From an uncultured Clostridia bacterium (lineage in GTDB: Bacteria > Bacillota > Clostridia > Christensenellales > Aristaeellaceae), in assembly GCA_934667105.1 (NCBI GenBank), contig CAKULG010000001.1:1-64000 (forward strand): a DNA stretch of 64,000 nt. The letters are read 5' to 3'. A program made the position numbers and the translations under genes. Each line of letters opens with the position of its first letter. Within the stretch, counting starts at the first letter, position 1. Under the pieces are notes generated by a model, which saw only the letters and a program-made list of their open reading frames with translations, was not told where the DNA came from and did not search any database. Below, piece after piece: positions 62,816 to 64,000 of the stretch.

Positions 62816-63739
62816 ATGAGCATTTCGGGCGTTAAGCACAGCAAAAAAATCCATGAAACCCGGGTGGACCGGGTGTTCAACGGGGTCGTATACTTCCTGA
62901 TTATCCTGCTGCTGATTATCTTCATTTATCCGCTGTGGTTCGTGCTGATGGCCTCGGTGAGCGATCCCGCCTACGTCAATTCCGGCACGCCGCTGCTCTG
63001 GCCGATGGGCTTTACCACCATGGGCTATAACCGGGTGTTCGCGGATAACCGCATCTGGATCGGCTATGCCAACACCATCCTCTACGCGGGCCTGGGCATG
63101 GTGGTGTCCACCATGGTGCAGGTGATGGCGGGCTATTCCCTCTCCCGCCGCGATCTGCCCGGCCGGAGCATCTTCATGGGCCTGTTCGTGTTCACCATGT
63201 ATTTCGGCGGCGGCCTGATCCCCTTCTATCTGGTGGTGAAGCAGCTGAACCTGGTGAACAGCAGGATTCTGATGATTATCCTGGGTTGCTCCTCGGTGTA
63301 TAACATCATTATCGCCCGCTCCTTCTTCACAAGTTCCCTGCCGGTGGAATTGTACGAGGCGGCCTCCATCGACGGCTGCACCAATCAGCGCTATTTCTTC
63401 TCCATCGTGCTGCCCCTGTCCAAGGCCATCATCGCGGTGATCGCGCTGTACGCCCTGGTGGCGCAATGGAACTCCTATTTCAACGCCATGATCTTCCTCA
63501 CCGACCGGAACAAGTATCCCCTGCAATTGTATCTGCGGGAGATTCTGCTGGCCGCCAAGACCTACGAGGACGTCTCCATGGTGGGCGGCGATGTGGAGGC
63601 GGCCGCCCAGATGGAGAAGATGGGCGAGGTCATCAAATACGGCGTCATCGTGGTTTCCACGCTGCCGGTGATCGTGGTGTATCCCTTCCTGCAAAAGTAT
63701 TTCGTTCAGGGCGTGATGATCGGCTCCCTCAAGGGCTGA
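62816..63739 (+). CDS. Carbohydrate ABC permease, LplC-like
   Basis: A 307-residue permease, the heterodimer partner of the preceding gene, 18 bases downstream. Six helices, EAA loop EAASIDGCTNQRYFFSIVLPLS and ending KYFVQGVMIGSLKG. GAAGGAGAAGG precedes the ATG. No ATPase gene follows before the second binding protein. Confidence 0.92.
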   Translation: MSISGVKHSKKIHETRVDRVFNGVVYFLIILLLIIFIYPLWFVLMASVSDPAYVNSGTPLLWPMGFTTMGYNRVFADNRIWIGYANTILYAGLGMVVSTMVQVMAGYSLSRRDLPGRSIFMGLFVFTMYFGGGLIPFYLVVKQLNLVNSRILMIILGCSSVYNIIIARSFFTSSLPVELYEAASIDGCTNQRYFFSIVLPLSKAIIAVIALYALVAQWNSYFNAMIFLTDRNKYPLQLYLREILLAAKTYEDVSMVGGDVEAAAQMEKMGEVIKYGVIVVSTLPVIVVYPFLQKYFVQGVMIGSLKG

Positions 63740-63802
63740 CGCGCCCCCAGGCGTCGATATTCGCCGCGGACGCGGTGAAAATAAAAAAGGAGGAAACCCC
63801 GA

Positions 63803-64000
63803 ATGAAGAAGCTTATTTCCCTGTTCCTGGTTGCGGTGTTGGCGCTGAGCCTGGCCGCGATCCCCAACGTGCTGGCCGAGGATTACGAATTCACCATCGT
63901 CGTGCAGCGCCATGCCCTGGATAAGAGCGACGGCTACGCCACCAAGCCCGGCGCCATCCTGGCGGAAAAGAACACCGGCATCAAGATTTACTACGACGAG
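63803..64000 (+). CDS. Extracellular solute-binding protein 2 (3' partial)
   Basis: Only the first 66 codons are in the window. The signal peptide and mature N-terminus (KSDGYATKPGAILAEKNTGIKI) are nearly identical to those of the protein at 59505-61064, so the two are recent paralogs. Like its sibling it has no lipobox cysteine. AAAAAAGGAGGAAAC precedes the ATG, 63 bases after the permease gene. Confidence 0.85.
   Translation, partial: MKKLISLFLVAVLALSLAAIPNVLAEDYEFTIVVQRHALDKSDGYATKPGAILAEKNTGIKIYYDE

Overview
The window looks like chromosome of a GC-rich, endospore-forming, Gram-positive-lineage bacterium of the class Clostridia, probably a gut organism. The sporulation block spoIIGA-sigE-sigG, a PolC-type replicative polymerase, a HrcA/CIRCE-controlled groESL operon, the MEP isoprenoid genes dxr and ispG, and LplB/LplC-type carbohydrate permeases all fit that. 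A Christensenellales- or Oscillospirales-like member is my guess; there is no 16S gene here to test it. No rRNA, tRNA or CRISPR array was seen.

Layout. 1-1.5 kb: end of a prophage (carbohydrate-binding tail-type protein, NlpC/P60 endolysin, holin). 1.7-7.3 kb, minus strand: an HtrA protease, then the operon uvrB / CARF nuclease (Card1/Can2-like) / PflX-type radical SAM protein, behind an SOS-like box. 7.5-12.2 kb, plus: murA, a membrane protein, ftsH and a small HExxH protein. 12.5-16.2 kb, minus: an intracellular GH13 amylase coupled to recG. 16.4-28.6 kb, plus: a TIGR04086 membrane protein, a CDF transporter, then the long block frr / a coupled 68-codon-class small ORF / uppS / cdsA / dxr / rseP / ispG / polC and a CopZ-like protein. 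28.8-32.4 kb, minus: an ABC sugar importer (two permeases and a binding protein, no ATPase). 32.9-35.2 kb, minus: mutY and a LarA-family protein. 35.5-37.6 kb: CIRCE and groESL. 37.7-41.4 kb: an alkylation-repair group (AlkA-like, Ogt), an HD protein, a broken methyltransferase and a MATE exporter with an attenuator-like leader. 41.5-45.3 kb, minus: an SDR, a DHQase-like protein, rarA and a nitroreductase-like protein. 45.6-46.8 kb: an FAD oxidoreductase. 47.3-49.0 kb, minus: the GGGtGRT protein and its Fe-S scaffold partner. 49.2-51.7 kb: spoIIGA-sigE-sigG. 52.2-54.6 kb: a GH78 rhamnosidase. 55-59 kb: parB-parA and an unknown gene, divergent from dnaA across a likely oriC. 59.5-64 kb: a second ABC sugar importer with two paralogous binding proteins, the last cut by the window edge.

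How it fits together. Much of the window is housekeeping: envelope and isoprenoid synthesis, replication and repair, proteostasis, and sporulation sigma factors. Accessory functions centre on glycan use, with GH78, GH13 and two importers that must borrow an ATPase from elsewhere. The most striking features outside known gene functions are a CARF nuclease joined to uvrB with no CRISPR locus in sight, a dispersed family of palindromic terminators with an attached mosaic module in at least ten intergenic regions, and a two-hairpin leader before the MATE exporter.
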